A stretch of 64,000 nt of DNA from Schaalia suimastitidis DSM 15538. GTDB taxonomy: Bacteria; Actinomycetota; Actinomycetes; Actinomycetales; Actinomycetaceae. The first letter of the stretch is position 1, and the number at the start of each line of letters is the position of its first letter. Shown in pieces: positions 1 to 9,128 of the stretch. The notes under the pieces are model-generated. The model saw nothing but the letters and a program-made list of their open reading frames with translations, did no database searches and was not told the DNA's origin. The DNA lies in contig NZ_KE386848.1 of the NCBI RefSeq assembly GCF_000429105.1, positions 556,434-620,433 on the forward strand, given 5' to 3'. Position numbers and translations under genes: made by a program.

Positions 1-143
1 TCTAAGGTCTCCACCGCACGGGTTTCAATACTGGTATAGCCATGCAACTCGAAGACCTGACGTAAATGGTCAAGAACAAACTGTTCGACTATGCGACCTT
101 CGGGGAGCCATTCAGGAAAACCAGATAATGAAGTACGTGCCAT
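1..143 (-). CDS. hisS: Histidyl-tRNA synthetase, N-terminal fragment
   Basis: Partial gene cut by the left edge; only about 47 N-terminal codons are visible. The protein begins M-A-R-T-S and contains the stretch SGFPEWLPEGRIVEQ, followed by LHGYTSIETRAVE. This is the class II histidyl-tRNA synthetase N-terminus as found in Actinobacteria. The enzyme charges tRNA-His in the cytoplasm. ATG start at 143. It lies downstream of the MBL-fold hydrolase in the same direction, the usual actinobacterial order. A stem-loop separates the two genes, so hisS may have its own transcription. Confidence 0.85.
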   Translation of the reverse strand, partial: MARTSLSGFPEWLPEGRIVEQFVLDHLRQVFELHGYTSIETRAVETL

Positions 144-162
144 AGCTCTATCATAAAGGCGG

Positions 163-201
163 CTGCCCCCTCACCGTGCCAGGCAGCATGTGAGAGGGCA
201 G
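163..201 (-). terminator. Stem-loop between MBL hydrolase and hisS
   Basis: Arms CTGCCCCCTCAC (163-174) and GTGAGAGGGCAG (190-201) pair with one mismatch, and the loop holds a further TGCC/GGCA stem. It lies 21 nt past the hydrolase stop, before hisS. There is no clear T-tract, so termination is inferred from position and stem strength. Confidence 0.5.
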
Positions 202-221
202 TCAGTCGTGCGGCGGGGACG

Positions 222-950
222 CTAGCCGAGGCGGCAGGCCCGCAGCAGGTAAGGATTCGTTTTCAGTTCATCACCCAAGGTCGTGGTAGGGCCATGTCCA
301 GGGAACAGTATGGTGGCTGGATCTAAGGCATTGGCCACGGTACGAAGCGAATGGCGCATCTGGGTTTCATCGCCGCCGATTAAGTCGGTGCGCCCCACCG
401 ACCCAGCAAAGATGACATCTCCCGATAATGCCCATGGGACAGGCATGGTGGACGTGATGAGTGGTGCACCGTCGTGGCATACTTCAAGCTCAGTGTGGGC
501 AATGAAGAGTGCCGAACCTTCGGTATGTCCAGGGGCAGGAACCATCTTCATCCACAGACCACCGATGAGCTCTACCGATCCCGCCGGCATATCGCGCAGT
601 GACTGTGGCCGTTCCCACGGGCTCAGTTCAATGCCCGCAGGTAGGCCCGCAATGGAGGCCAAGGGGTCGTCCATACGATAACGATCCGGTCCTGGTATCC
701 ACACGGGCGCAGCACCGTTATCTGCCCACCGTGCCACCTCAGCGCTGTCCCACACGTGATCGGGGTGACCATGTGTGAGGAGCACGCCATCAACTGTTGC
801 GCCCTCAGCGTCAAGGATGGCGCGAAGTGCGTCAAGTACACCCGTAGAAGGGTCAACAATGAGGGCACGGCGAGCATCAGATGCGGACGGCGCCACGATA
901 ACCATGGCGTTGGCGCCATAGTAAGGCGATGGTATGACGTGGAGTCGCAC
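222..950 (-). CDS. MBL-fold metallo-hydrolase (glyoxalase II-like)
   Basis: 242-residue cytoplasmic metallo-beta-lactamase-fold protein. Visible metal ligands are HGHPDH (residues 60-65), PGHTEGS (His142), SGD (Asp178) and PGHG (His219), which is the complete dinuclear site of the glyoxalase II-like class. Homologues beside hisS in actinobacteria are annotated as hydroxyacylglutathione hydrolase-like, but the organism probably lacks glutathione, so the substrate is unknown. GTG start at 950, 3 nt after the DUF349 stop, so it is probably co-transcribed with it. Confidence 0.85.
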   Translation of the reverse strand: MRLHVIPSPYYGANAMVIVAPSASDARRALIVDPSTGVLDALRAILDAEGATVDGVLLTHGHPDHVWDSAEVARWADNGAAPVWIPGPDRYRMDDPLASIAGLPAGIELSPWERPQSLRDMPAGSVELIGGLWMKMVPAPGHTEGSALFIAHTELEVCHDGAPLITSTMPVPWALSGDVIFAGSVGRTDLIGGDETQMRHSLRTVANALDPATILFPGHGPTTTLGDELKTNPYLLRACRLG

Positions 951-953
951 TGC

Positions 954-2291
954 TCAGCCCATGGAGGAGCGAATCTGCTCCAACCATGCTTTCTTCGTGA
1001 CGAGGGCATCAGAAAGCTCTTTGGCTTTCTTAGCGTTACCTGCGGCTTCGGCGCGACCAAGGTCTGCTTCAAGGCGCTCGATCTGGTCTTCGAGTTGTCC
1101 TAGCATCCCCTCTGCGCGCGCACGCGTCTCAGGGTTGGTACGACGCCACTCTTTTTCTTCCGCAGAACGCACAGCATCTTCAACGGCGCGCAAGCGCTGC
1201 TCGACACGTGGGTGTTCCGCCGAGGGAACACGACCAATCGCATCCCATCGTTCCTGTATCCCACGCAATGCGGCTTTCGTGGCCTCAAGGTCACCAATCG
1301 GCAGTAGCGCCTCTGCTTCCTCAAGAACAGCCAATTTAGCGACCAGATTTTCCTGATATTCAGCATCCGTGGCCTGGTCTTTGGCTCGGCGAGCCTCGAA
1401 GAACACCTGTTGTGCAGCACGGAAGCGTGTCCACAAGGCGTCGTCTTCTTTGCGGGACGCACGAGGCGCTGCCTTCCAACGGTCCATTAACTGACGGTAC
1501 GCAGTGGTGGTAGCGGACCAGTCAGTGGAGCTTTGCAGGGCCTCTGCCTCGGCAATAATTTGCTCTTTGACGCGTTTGGCTTCTGACTGCGCTTGGTCGA
1601 GGGCAGCGAAATATTGGCGTCGGTTACGGTCAAATTGTGTGCGCGCTGCAGCAAAACGCTTCCACAGACCGTCTTCGACCTGCTTGTCGAGGCGTGGGCC
1701 GCGACGTTGCAGCGTCTTCCACTCTTCAAGGAGGTCACGCAGTGTTTGGCCTGATTGTTTCCAATGAATCCGCTCAGGATCCTGAGCGGTGATAGCTTCG
1801 GCTTTTTCCACTACCGCGGTACGTTCAGCCAAGGCAGCCTCTTTTGCTGCACGGCGTTCCTCGCGGGCCTCTTCTTTGCGCACTTCGGCACGCTCAGCCA
1901 CCGCCTCGAGGCGGGCACGCAGACCTGGGAGGTCACCTATGGCTGCGGGAAGTTCCACTGCTTCACGCAGCGTAGCAAGCGTTTGATCAATTTCTTTGGG
2001 CGCCAATGCGTGCAAGCGATCTTCAAAAAGCTTGACGGTAGCTTCAAGAGACTCGAAACGACGCAGGTACAAACCTAAGGGGTTTTCAGGGACCTCATCC
2101 GGGTAGGCACCAATTTGGCGTTCGGAATCGCCGTCCATGACGAAAACATTACCCGCTTCGTCGATACGTCCGTATTCCGATGTTTCAACGACCGCAGGCG
2201 GTTGCGCCTGCGGGGTTGATGCGGATGTCACGGCGGGGATGGTGTCTGCTGCAACAGTGTCGCCTGTTGGCTGTGTTGTCGAATCGGTCAC
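954..2291 (-). CDS. DUF349 domain protein
   Basis: 445-residue, highly charged, almost entirely helical protein with three DUF349-type repeats, each with a W-K/D core: WKTLQRRGPR, WKAAPRASRKEDDALW and WDAIGRVPSAEHPRVEQRL. The N-terminal 40 residues are Thr/Ala/Pro-rich and probably disordered, and the C-terminus is coiled-coil-like. DUF349 proteins are common beside rel in actinobacteria; their biochemical role is not established. GTG start at 2291, preceded by GAAGGA at good spacing. There is no signal peptide or membrane segment. Confidence 0.85.
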   Translation of the reverse strand: MTDSTTQPTGDTVAADTIPAVTSASTPQAQPPAVVETSEYGRIDEAGNVFVMDGDSERQIGAYPDEVPENPLGLYLRRFESLEATVKLFEDRLHALAPKEIDQTLATLREAVELPAAIGDLPGLRARLEAVAERAEVRKEEAREERRAAKEAALAERTAVVEKAEAITAQDPERIHWKQSGQTLRDLLEEWKTLQRRGPRLDKQVEDGLWKRFAAARTQFDRNRRQYFAALDQAQSEAKRVKEQIIAEAEALQSSTDWSATTTAYRQLMDRWKAAPRASRKEDDALWTRFRAAQQVFFEARRAKDQATDAEYQENLVAKLAVLEEAEALLPIGDLEATKAALRGIQERWDAIGRVPSAEHPRVEQRLRAVEDAVRSAEEKEWRRTNPETRARAEGMLGQLEDQIERLEADLGRAEAAGNAKKAKELSDALVTKKAWLEQIRSSMG

Positions 2292-2312
2292 GATGTTCCT
2301 TCGATCTGTGTT

Positions 2313-2373
2313 GGGCCAGCTGGCCCGGGCGCGATGCGTATCAGCGATACGCGTTGTGCCTGTTTCTGTGGCA
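2313..2373. repeat. Cluster of palindromes between rel and the DUF349 gene
   Basis: Three consecutive inverted repeats: GGGCCAGCTGGCCC (2313-2326), GCGTATC/GATACGC (2336-2352) and GTGCC/GGCAC (2355-2373). They occupy the 146-bp gap between the rel stop and the DUF349 start. They could form the rel terminator or a structured leader; nothing in the sequence decides between these. Confidence 0.45.
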
Positions 2374-2437
2374 CATGTGACATCTTAGGGTCAAAAGCGC
2401 AAGTAAAGAAGTCCATGGACACTTTTGATTCAAATTG

Positions 2438-4774
2438 TCATCGTTTCGAGACGTGCCCACTACGTCTGGTCGCGCCCATTAGCCGTTTCGCTTCAAAGAC
2501 ACCATCGACTCGACGCAAGGCTGATAACACAGCATTCAGGTGCCCCATATCGGCTAATTCAAAGGAAAAACGTGCCGTTGCTACCTGGTCAGAGGACGTA
2601 GCCGTTGACGAGGATAAGATATTGACACGGTGGTCTGACATCACCTTCGTCAGGTCTGAAAGCAATCCGGAACGATCCAACGCCTTGGTTTCAATTTGGA
2701 CAAGATATTGTGCACCTTGCCGCTGCGAATCCCATTGCACATCAATGAAACGTTCAGGCTGCAACTGTCCTAATTCGATAGCGTTGGCACAATTCGCGCA
2801 ATGAACCGACACGCCTTGCCCTCGGGTAATGAATCCGACAATCTCATCACCTGGCACCGGCGTACAGCATTTCGCTAAACGCACCCATATCTCGTTAGAA
2901 CTCATCCCTTTGACGGTCACGCCCGCAGTGGGGGACGCCGCCAAACGGGCACGCGCAACGTGTGGAACCACGGCCTCGGAAAGCGTTTCTTCGGTACCAT
3001 CGCCGCCACCAAGGTTGTCAACAAGCTTATTGACAACATTTTCTGCCGACGTGTGATTCTCCCCCACTGCCGCATACAGTGTGCTGACATCTGAGTATCC
3101 CAGCGTATTGGCTACCGACAGCAAAGACTCGTGGTTCATCAGACGCTGCAAGGGTAGGTTCTGTTTGCGCATTGCGCGCGCTAAATGTTCTTTCCCTAAT
3201 TCCACCGCCTCTTCGCGCCGTTCTTTAGAGAACCACGCTTTAATTTTCGAGCGGGCCCGCGGCGAAGCAACAAAAGCCAGCCAATCCCGTGACGGCCCCG
3301 CTTTATCGGATCGTGAGGTCACCACTTCGACTGTTTCCCCGGATTCCAGGCGGGTATCAAGGGCAACTAAACGCCCATTGACCTTCGCGCCTACCGTGTG
3401 ATGTCCCACCTCGGTATGTACTGCGTAGGCAAAATCCACCGGCGTCGCACCTGCAGGAAGGACGATGACTTCGCCTTTCGGCGTAAATACATAGACCTCG
3501 TCGCCTGCAATTTCGTAGCGGAGCGCGTCGAGAAACTCTTCAGGATCACCCGTCTCCCGCTCCATTTCAACCAGCGCACGCATCCAGTTCATCTGTTCGG
3601 CGGCGCTCATCCTGTCGCCGTCACCACTGGTGGCGTTGGGGTTTTGCTTGTATTTCCAGTGCGCGGCCACGCCATGTTCGGCACGCTCATGCATTTCGTA
3701 GGTGCGTATCTGCACCTCGACAGGCTTACCTCCTGGCCCCACCACTGTGGTGTGAAGCGACTGGTAGAGGTTAAATTTTGGCATCGCAATATAGTCTTTA
3801 AAGCGCCCCGGGATTGGATTCCAATGCCCATGAAGGGCCCCCAGGACGGCGTAACAGTCTTTGACGGACTCCACTAGGACACGCACAGCCACCAGATCAA
3901 AGATTTCATCAAAGGCTTTGCCGCGCACAATCATCTTCTGGTAGATCGAATAGTGGTTCTTGGGTCGACCACTGACAGTGCCTTTGGTACCTGAACGCCG
4001 CAAATCCTCTTCGATTTGGGTGACGACATCATGTAGATAGGTTTCACGTTCCGGTGCACGCTCGTGGACCAAACGGTCAATTTCGGCATAGATTTCAGGG
4101 TAGAGCGTTTTAAAGGACAGCTCCTCCAGTTCCCATTTGATCATATTCATGCCGAGGCGATGCGCCAGTGGAGCGTATATTTCCAGTGTTTCCTGGGCTT
4201 TTTTCTGCGCCGAGGCAGCCGGTACGAACCGCCAGGTTCGAGCATTATGCAGGCGATCACCAAGTTTGATCAGCAGAACACGAATGTCGCGGCTCATCGC
4301 CAGGATCATCTTGCGCAGGGTTTCAGACTGTGCGGCAGTTCCGTAGCGTACTTTGTCGAGTTTGGTCACGCCGTCAACAAGTTGCGCGATCGGCTCACCA
4401 AAATCTGCGGCGAGTTTTTCGAGGCTGTAGTCAGTATCTTCGACAGTATCGTGCAGCAAGGCCGCGACCAAGGTCGGCGTCGTCATGCCCATTTCCGCCA
4501 GGATGGTGGCCACAGCCACCGGATGGGTGATATACGGTTCCCCAGATTTACGTGTCTGACCACGGTGACACAGCTCAGCAGTAGCGTAGGCGCGTTCAAT
4601 AAGCGCCACATCGGCTTTCGGATGATTCGCACGCAGCGCCCGAACAAGCGGCTCAATTTCCGGTGGTGTTGTCCTTGATCGTGTACCGAACCACACTAAA
4701 CCAGAACGCACCCGTGAACCGGCCGCTGGTGGTCGGTTCACGGGTGCGGTGCTACTGGTGCGTTGATCGGTCAT
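2438..4774 (-). CDS. rel: Bifunctional (p)ppGpp synthetase/hydrolase Rel
   Basis: 778-residue RSH enzyme that makes and degrades the alarmone (p)ppGpp in the stringent response. Domain order: HD hydrolase with HDTVED (108-113); RelA/SpoT synthetase (about 255-380) with GRPKNHYSIYQKM and EVQIRTYEMHERAEHG; TGS domain beginning near VYVFTPKGEV; a Cys-containing region with KCCTPVPGDEI; and a C-terminal ACT domain. Both catalytic halves look intact, so it is the long bifunctional form usual in actinobacteria. The first 40 residues are Ser/Arg/Pro-rich. ATG start; it lies 54 nt after apt in the same direction. Confidence 0.97.
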   Translation of the reverse strand: MTDQRTSSTAPVNRPPAAGSRVRSGLVWFGTRSRTTPPEIEPLVRALRANHPKADVALIERAYATAELCHRGQTRKSGEPYITHPVAVATILAEMGMTTPTLVAALLHDTVEDTDYSLEKLAADFGEPIAQLVDGVTKLDKVRYGTAAQSETLRKMILAMSRDIRVLLIKLGDRLHNARTWRFVPAASAQKKAQETLEIYAPLAHRLGMNMIKWELEELSFKTLYPEIYAEIDRLVHERAPERETYLHDVVTQIEEDLRRSGTKGTVSGRPKNHYSIYQKMIVRGKAFDEIFDLVAVRVLVESVKDCYAVLGALHGHWNPIPGRFKDYIAMPKFNLYQSLHTTVVGPGGKPVEVQIRTYEMHERAEHGVAAHWKYKQNPNATSGDGDRMSAAEQMNWMRALVEMERETGDPEEFLDALRYEIAGDEVYVFTPKGEVIVLPAGATPVDFAYAVHTEVGHHTVGAKVNGRLVALDTRLESGETVEVVTSRSDKAGPSRDWLAFVASPRARSKIKAWFSKERREEAVELGKEHLARAMRKQNLPLQRLMNHESLLSVANTLGYSDVSTLYAAVGENHTSAENVVNKLVDNLGGGDGTEETLSEAVVPHVARARLAASPTAGVTVKGMSSNEIWVRLAKCCTPVPGDEIVGFITRGQGVSVHCANCANAIELGQLQPERFIDVQWDSQRQGAQYLVQIETKALDRSGLLSDLTKVMSDHRVNILSSSTATSSDQVATARFSFELADMGHLNAVLSALRRVDGVFEAKRLMGATRRSGHVSKR

Positions 4775-4828
4775 TGCCCCATGATAGGGCCAAAGGAGCC
4801 GTTATGGTGGCTCGTTATCACGTGGGTC

Positions 4829-5368
4829 TTAAACGAGGAGAGCAGATTCGACGTTTTCGCCAGCGAGACGCTCGCGGCCACCCAGGCCCTCAAGTTCAAG
4901 AAGCACAGCAATACCAGCAACTTCTCCGCCCGCCTGACGAATCAGATGCGCCGATGCAGCTGCGGTACCACCGGTGGCCAGTACGTCGTCAAGGATAAGG
5001 ACACGGTCACCATTACGCACCGAATCAGGCCGCAGCTCCATGCGCGCCGACCCGTATTCAAGGTCGTAGTTCACGCCAATGACCGGGCCAGGTAATTTAC
5101 CTGCCTTGCGGATCGTCAGCATCCCAATACCCAGTGCCTTAGCTAGCGGCGCCGCCAAAATAAAGCCACGCGATTCCAGACCGGCAACAGCATCGATTGA
5201 GCCACGATAATGATCGGCGAGGCGGTCGATGAGTTCGGCAAAGGCCGGGCCGTTCGCAAGAAGCGGAGTGATGTCCCGAAAGAGGACACCAGGTTCAGGA
5301 AAATCCGGTATTTCGCGCAAATTGTCGGTGAGGAGGTCGCCGATTCGGCTACCAAGTTCGAGCGTCAT
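4829..5368 (-). CDS. apt: Adenine phosphoribosyltransferase
   Basis: 179-residue purine salvage enzyme that converts adenine and PRPP to AMP. It carries FPEPGVLFRDITPLL near the N-terminus and the PRPP-binding motif VLILDDVLATGGTA. Length matches the family. The ATG at 5368 overlaps the secF stop by 4 nt (ATGA), giving translational coupling; rel follows. The secF-apt-rel order is standard in actinobacteria. Confidence 0.96.
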   Translation of the reverse strand: MTLELGSRIGDLLTDNLREIPDFPEPGVLFRDITPLLANGPAFAELIDRLADHYRGSIDAVAGLESRGFILAAPLAKALGIGMLTIRKAGKLPGPVIGVNYDLEYGSARMELRPDSVRNGDRVLILDDVLATGGTAAASAHLIRQAGGEVAGIAVLLELEGLGGRERLAGENVESALLV

Positions 5369-6465
5369 CGTTTGTTTTTCTTCCTCTTAGGCTGTGCTTG
5401 GCGTCCAAGATGCTGGCCAGGCATACCTGGTGCAGCGGTGACGACGCCAGAACGTGTTTCTTCAGTGGTGCTGCTCGCTGCTTTGCGTGCCCGACGTGCT
5501 CGCTCAGCTGCCACCGCCTCGTCATGTTCGCGGGTGCGACCACGACGCTCCTCAATGGCAACCAACAGCGGGGAGGCGATAAATATTGACGAGTAGGTAC
5601 CAGCGATCATGCCAACAAAGAGCGCCAACGAAATATCGGTCAGCGTGCCCGCACCGAGCAGCAGGGAACCAATGATGAGGATGGCACCCACTGGCAGCAA
5701 AGCGACAACGGAGGTGTTGATGGACCGGACCAGTGTTTGGTTAACTGCGAGGTTGACGAGTTCGGCATAGGTGTATCGCCGTTGGTCGTGAATATCTTTC
5801 GTGAGTTCACGCACTTTATCGAAAACCACCACCGTGTCATACAGTGAGTATCCCAAGATCGTGAGGAAACCAATGACGGTTGCTGGTGATACTTCAACGC
5901 GGACCACAGCAAAGAAGCCGATGGTGATGATGACGTCGTGCAGCAAGGCAACGAGGGCCGCCACCGACATGCTCCACGAACGGAAGTACGCCGCCATTAA
6001 AAGACCCACAAGGCCAAGGAAGATCAACAGCGACTGGATGGCTTTGTTGGTGACATCTTTACCCCACGAGGGGCCAATCGAACTGGATTGTACGTCGGTG
6101 GCACTGACACCATATGCCTGTGCCAAGGCATCACGAACAGTGGCGGTCTGTTCCGAGGTCAGTGAATCCGTTTGGACACGGATGCCATCGGCACCAACGT
6201 TGGAGACGCGGGCATTGGAGCCAAGTCCACTAGATGTCAACGCATCGTAGGCAAGTTGCTGGCTGGTGTTGCTCACCCCCACAAGGGTGAATTGGGAGCC
6301 GCCCGTGAATTCAATTGACCGGTTGACACCCAAAATAAGAGTGAGGATCAATGCAAGAAGCACGACGACACCAGTGGCACTCAGCAGTATCTTACGTTTG
6401 GGAACGACGGCATAGGATTTTTCACCGGAGTACAGTGCATTACCCCATTGGGAGAAGGACATCAT
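5365..6465 (-). CDS. secF: Protein translocase subunit SecF
   Basis: 366-residue polytopic membrane protein of the SecDF accessory translocase, which uses the proton gradient to help pull proteins out of SecYEG. One N-terminal TM segment is followed by a periplasmic-type P4 domain containing FTGGSQFTLVGV. Five more TM helices follow, with the family motif LGYSLYDTVVVFDKVRE. The C-terminal tail is Arg/Lys-rich and cytoplasmic (ends KRKKNKR). It overlaps the secD stop by 4 nt (ATGA). Confidence 0.97.
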   Translation of the reverse strand: MMSFSQWGNALYSGEKSYAVVPKRKILLSATGVVVLLALILTLILGVNRSIEFTGGSQFTLVGVSNTSQQLAYDALTSSGLGSNARVSNVGADGIRVQTDSLTSEQTATVRDALAQAYGVSATDVQSSSIGPSWGKDVTNKAIQSLLIFLGLVGLLMAAYFRSWSMSVAALVALLHDVIITIGFFAVVRVEVSPATVIGFLTILGYSLYDTVVVFDKVRELTKDIHDQRRYTYAELVNLAVNQTLVRSINTSVVALLPVGAILIIGSLLLGAGTLTDISLALFVGMIAGTYSSIFIASPLLVAIEERRGRTREHDEAVAAERARRARKAASSTTEETRSGVVTAAPGMPGQHLGRQAQPKRKKNKR

Positions 6466-8486
6466 GCGTTCTGCTCCTTCGTTTCTGTGTCGGCCTGGTC
6501 GCTCGCCACTTCTTGTGCGGCACGTCGGCGCTGTGCCAAGGAGCGCGTATCAGAATTGGCGGATGCTGGTGTGCTCTTGCGACGATCACGGAACTGGCCT
6601 CGTCCTGCATAGACCACTGCGGATTGGGCGCCCAGATTCTCTGGGTCAAGGCCAGAGAATTTATGTCCGCCACCGAAGAAGCGTGTGCGAATCAGCAGCT
6701 CCATCATCGGGTGGGTGAAGAGGAAGATCACGACAAGGTCAACCACCGTGGTGACGCCTAGGGTGAAGGCGAAACCTTGAACGCCACCTACGGCGAGGGC
6801 ATATAGGACGCCGGCGGCAACCAGGTTGACTGCGTCGGAGATAAGGATGGTCCGTTTTGCGCGATCCCATCCTTCGCCAACGGCAACATCAAGTGGACGC
6901 CCGTCGCGAACCTCGTCGCGGATACGTTCAAAGTAGACAATGAAAGAGTCCGCTGTCACACCAACAGCGACGATCAAGCCGGCGATACCGGCAAGGGAGA
7001 GACGATAGCCCATCACCCACGACAGTAATGTAATGACAAGGTAGGTGAGGCCACCTGCCACCAGCAGGGAACCTGCCGAAATAATGGACAGGCCACGATA
7101 CTGCCAGATCATGTAGAGCACAACAAGGAGCAAACCAATAAGGCCCGCCCAGATACCTTTTTCGAGGTGCTCTGAGCCGAGTGTTGCCGAAATCTGCTGT
7201 TCTGATTGGACTTCGAAGTTCAACGGCAACGAACCGAAATTCAACTGATTCGCCAATGCAGATGCTGATGCTGCGGTGAAATTGCCACTGATCTGCGCCA
7301 TACCGTTAGCGATCACTTGATTCATACGTGGCGCAGTAATTACTGAGCCGTCAAGGACTGCCGCGAAATGGTTGCGGTCAGGGTAACCAAAATAGGATGC
7401 CCCTTCAGCGTCTGTGCTGTAGTAGCCATACAACCGTGTCGAAGCTTCAGCAAATAGGGTCGTACCTTCGGAGTCGAACTGAAGGTCAACGCCCCATTCG
7501 CCTGTCGGTTGGCCAGCGGAATTTGTCAGCATACCTGCCGAGGCGGAGTCCAGTAGTGCACCGGAAACGTCCACCGGGCCAAGGATGTATTTGACCTGCC
7601 CGGACACATCGCACGCCGCGTAGGGGGCATCGCTCGCCCTTTCGGTACGAGGAGCACCTGCTGTGCAGTTGAGGGTGAGGTAGTCGTACAGGACCTGCTC
7701 GGTGATCCAGGCAAGATCAGAGTTATTCGCTGGTGTTGTTGCTGGTTCGCTGGAAAGCTGACCGTCACCGTTGGTGTCTGCCGCTGCGCGAGCTTGTTCG
7801 TCGCTGAGCGCTGGGACCGTTGTCGTTTGCGGCGTCGCAGTATCCGTTGCGGCTTCAGCACTGGTGTCAGTCGTTGCCGTTTCCGTACCGCTGTCGGTTG
7901 TTGTCGCATCAGCATCCGTGTTTGTCGTCGCCTCGGTCGTTGCGGTATCTGCGGTAGCGGACGTTTCAGCTGACGATGTGGTGGCACTGTCCGTGGTTGT
8001 GCTGCTCTGGGCTGCCGCATCGGAGGTTGTTGCGGTGTCCGTGCCTGTTATTGCCTCTGTCGAGGCATTCACCTGGGTCGTCATCAGGCTTGGCCCAATT
8101 TGAAGGACCGGCCGGAAATTCATCTGCGAAGACGATCGGATCAGATCCAAGGTTTCCTGAGACGGTGTACCGGGTATCGCTACCACGATATTGTCTGTAC
8201 CAAGCGAAGTGATTTCTGCTTCAGCAACACCTGAAGCGTCCACGCGGGAACGGATGATATTAATCGCCTGAGCGATGTCATCTTCGGTTACCGTGCGTGA
8301 TTCGGCCTCTGTAGACACAGGGGTGAGGATCAACTGAGTTCCACCCTGGAGATCCAAGGCGAGCGAGGGTACGTAGGTTGCACCCTTGCCGGTCACGTTC
8401 CCCACGACAAGGCCCCCTACACCCAGTGCGGTGAGGAGGACCAATGTCATGAGCGAACGGAGTGGTCGACGTTTTTGTGTAGCCAC
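6462..8486 (-). CDS. secD: Protein translocase subunit SecD
   Basis: 674-residue partner of SecF. It has an N-terminal TM (about 11-31), a first extracytoplasmic domain with LDLQGGTQLIL, and a C-terminal six-helix region with GIAGLIVAVGVTADSFIVYFERIRDE. It is longer than proteobacterial SecD. Residues about 140-250 form a Ser/Thr/Ala/Asp-rich insertion, ending in an EF-hand-like stretch DTNGDGQL (237-244). Cys274 and Cys292 could form a disulfide outside the membrane. Such disordered inserts are known in actinobacterial SecD, but the EF-hand-like loop is unexpected. 38 nt separate it from yajC. Confidence 0.97.
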   Translation of the reverse strand: MATQKRRPLRSLMTLVLLTALGVGGLVVGNVTGKGATYVPSLALDLQGGTQLILTPVSTEAESRTVTEDDIAQAINIIRSRVDASGVAEAEITSLGTDNIVVAIPGTPSQETLDLIRSSSQMNFRPVLQIGPSLMTTQVNASTEAITGTDTATTSDAAAQSSTTTDSATTSSAETSATADTATTEATTNTDADATTTDSGTETATTDTSAEAATDTATPQTTTVPALSDEQARAAADTNGDGQLSSEPATTPANNSDLAWITEQVLYDYLTLNCTAGAPRTERASDAPYAACDVSGQVKYILGPVDVSGALLDSASAGMLTNSAGQPTGEWGVDLQFDSEGTTLFAEASTRLYGYYSTDAEGASYFGYPDRNHFAAVLDGSVITAPRMNQVIANGMAQISGNFTAASASALANQLNFGSLPLNFEVQSEQQISATLGSEHLEKGIWAGLIGLLLVVLYMIWQYRGLSIISAGSLLVAGGLTYLVITLLSWVMGYRLSLAGIAGLIVAVGVTADSFIVYFERIRDEVRDGRPLDVAVGEGWDRAKRTILISDAVNLVAAGVLYALAVGGVQGFAFTLGVTTVVDLVVIFLFTHPMMELLIRTRFFGGGHKFSGLDPENLGAQSAVVYAGRGQFRDRRKSTPASANSDTRSLAQRRRAAQEVASDQADTETKEQNA

Positions 8487-8524
8487 GGGTCGTTCTGCTT
8501 TCGTACGTCCGCTAGGACGGGTCT

Positions 8525-8908
8525 TTAGTTTTTGTGTTCGTCAGTATCAGCATCGAGGCCGAGGATTTTTTCTGCGCCATCCTCGTCTTCAACTACCGCA
8601 GATGCGATTTCAGGTTCAGCAAATGGAGGGTTTCCAACTTCCCGAATCACCTGGCGATCCCAGTAGGTTTCTGTGCCGTCAGCCGTTTCTAGGACAACAA
8701 CATCGCCATCCATGTCAACGAAGCGGCCCCAGAACCCGAAGGCGGTTTTCACCCACACGCCTGGTTTGAGCTCCTCTTGTAGCTGACGTTCACGTTCAGC
8801 CTGTGCCGCCATCATCTTCTTACGTTGACGGCTGGAGAAGATCATCATCACGACGAGCAAGCCACCCATCATGAGGATAAAACCGTACTGTTGGAGGAAC
8901 TGATCCAC
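8525..8908 (-). CDS. yajC: Preprotein translocase subunit YajC
   Basis: 127-residue single-span membrane protein. It has an N-terminal TM (FILMMGGLLVVMMIF), then the RQRKKMMA cytoplasmic border and a small beta-rich YajC domain (LKPGVWVKTAFGFWGRFVDMDGDVVVLE). The tail is acidic. It associates with SecDF. GTG start at 8908, preceded by GAAAG. First gene of the yajC-secD-secF set. Confidence 0.95.
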   Translation of the reverse strand: MDQFLQQYGFILMMGGLLVVMMIFSSRQRKKMMAAQAERERQLQEELKPGVWVKTAFGFWGRFVDMDGDVVVLETADGTETYWDRQVIREVGNPPFAEPEIASAVVEDEDGAEKILGLDADTDEHKN

Positions 8909-9128
8909 GGAAAGACCCTTTCATTGCGTCATCGTGCGCGAAGGCGCACGCCTTGAAGTCTAACGTTCTTCATTACCGACATGCGGTATTAATGGCATTT
9001 CGTGCCCATTATCTCGCTTGAGACACGATACACGGGCAATCGAGAGGGCGGTCAGATGCTGCGCCAATCGGACAGTGTCACCTGCACAGGCCTATATTGG
9101 CGTCGCTTGGGATCACATCCACGTGGCC
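8909..9128. other. Intergenic region ruvB-yajC
   Basis: 220 bp without an ORF I can support. It holds two small stem-loops: GTGCGC-GAAG-GCGCAC (about 8934-8949) near the yajC start, and TACCG/CGGTA (about 8974-8988). It probably carries a ruvB terminator and/or a yajC promoter, but no clear T-tract or promoter hexamers stand out. Confidence 0.4.

Noticed and set aside
4064-4678. Open frame of 204 codons on plus inside rel
   Set aside because: It lies wholly antisense to a fully conserved Rel protein, has no homology I recognise and no ribosome-binding site; it mirrors the codon bias of rel.
7743-7790. Dockerin-like or full EF-hand domain in SecD
   Set aside because: Only one loop is present, it lacks the acidic twelfth residue, and no second repeat follows; kept only as an EF-hand-like observation.
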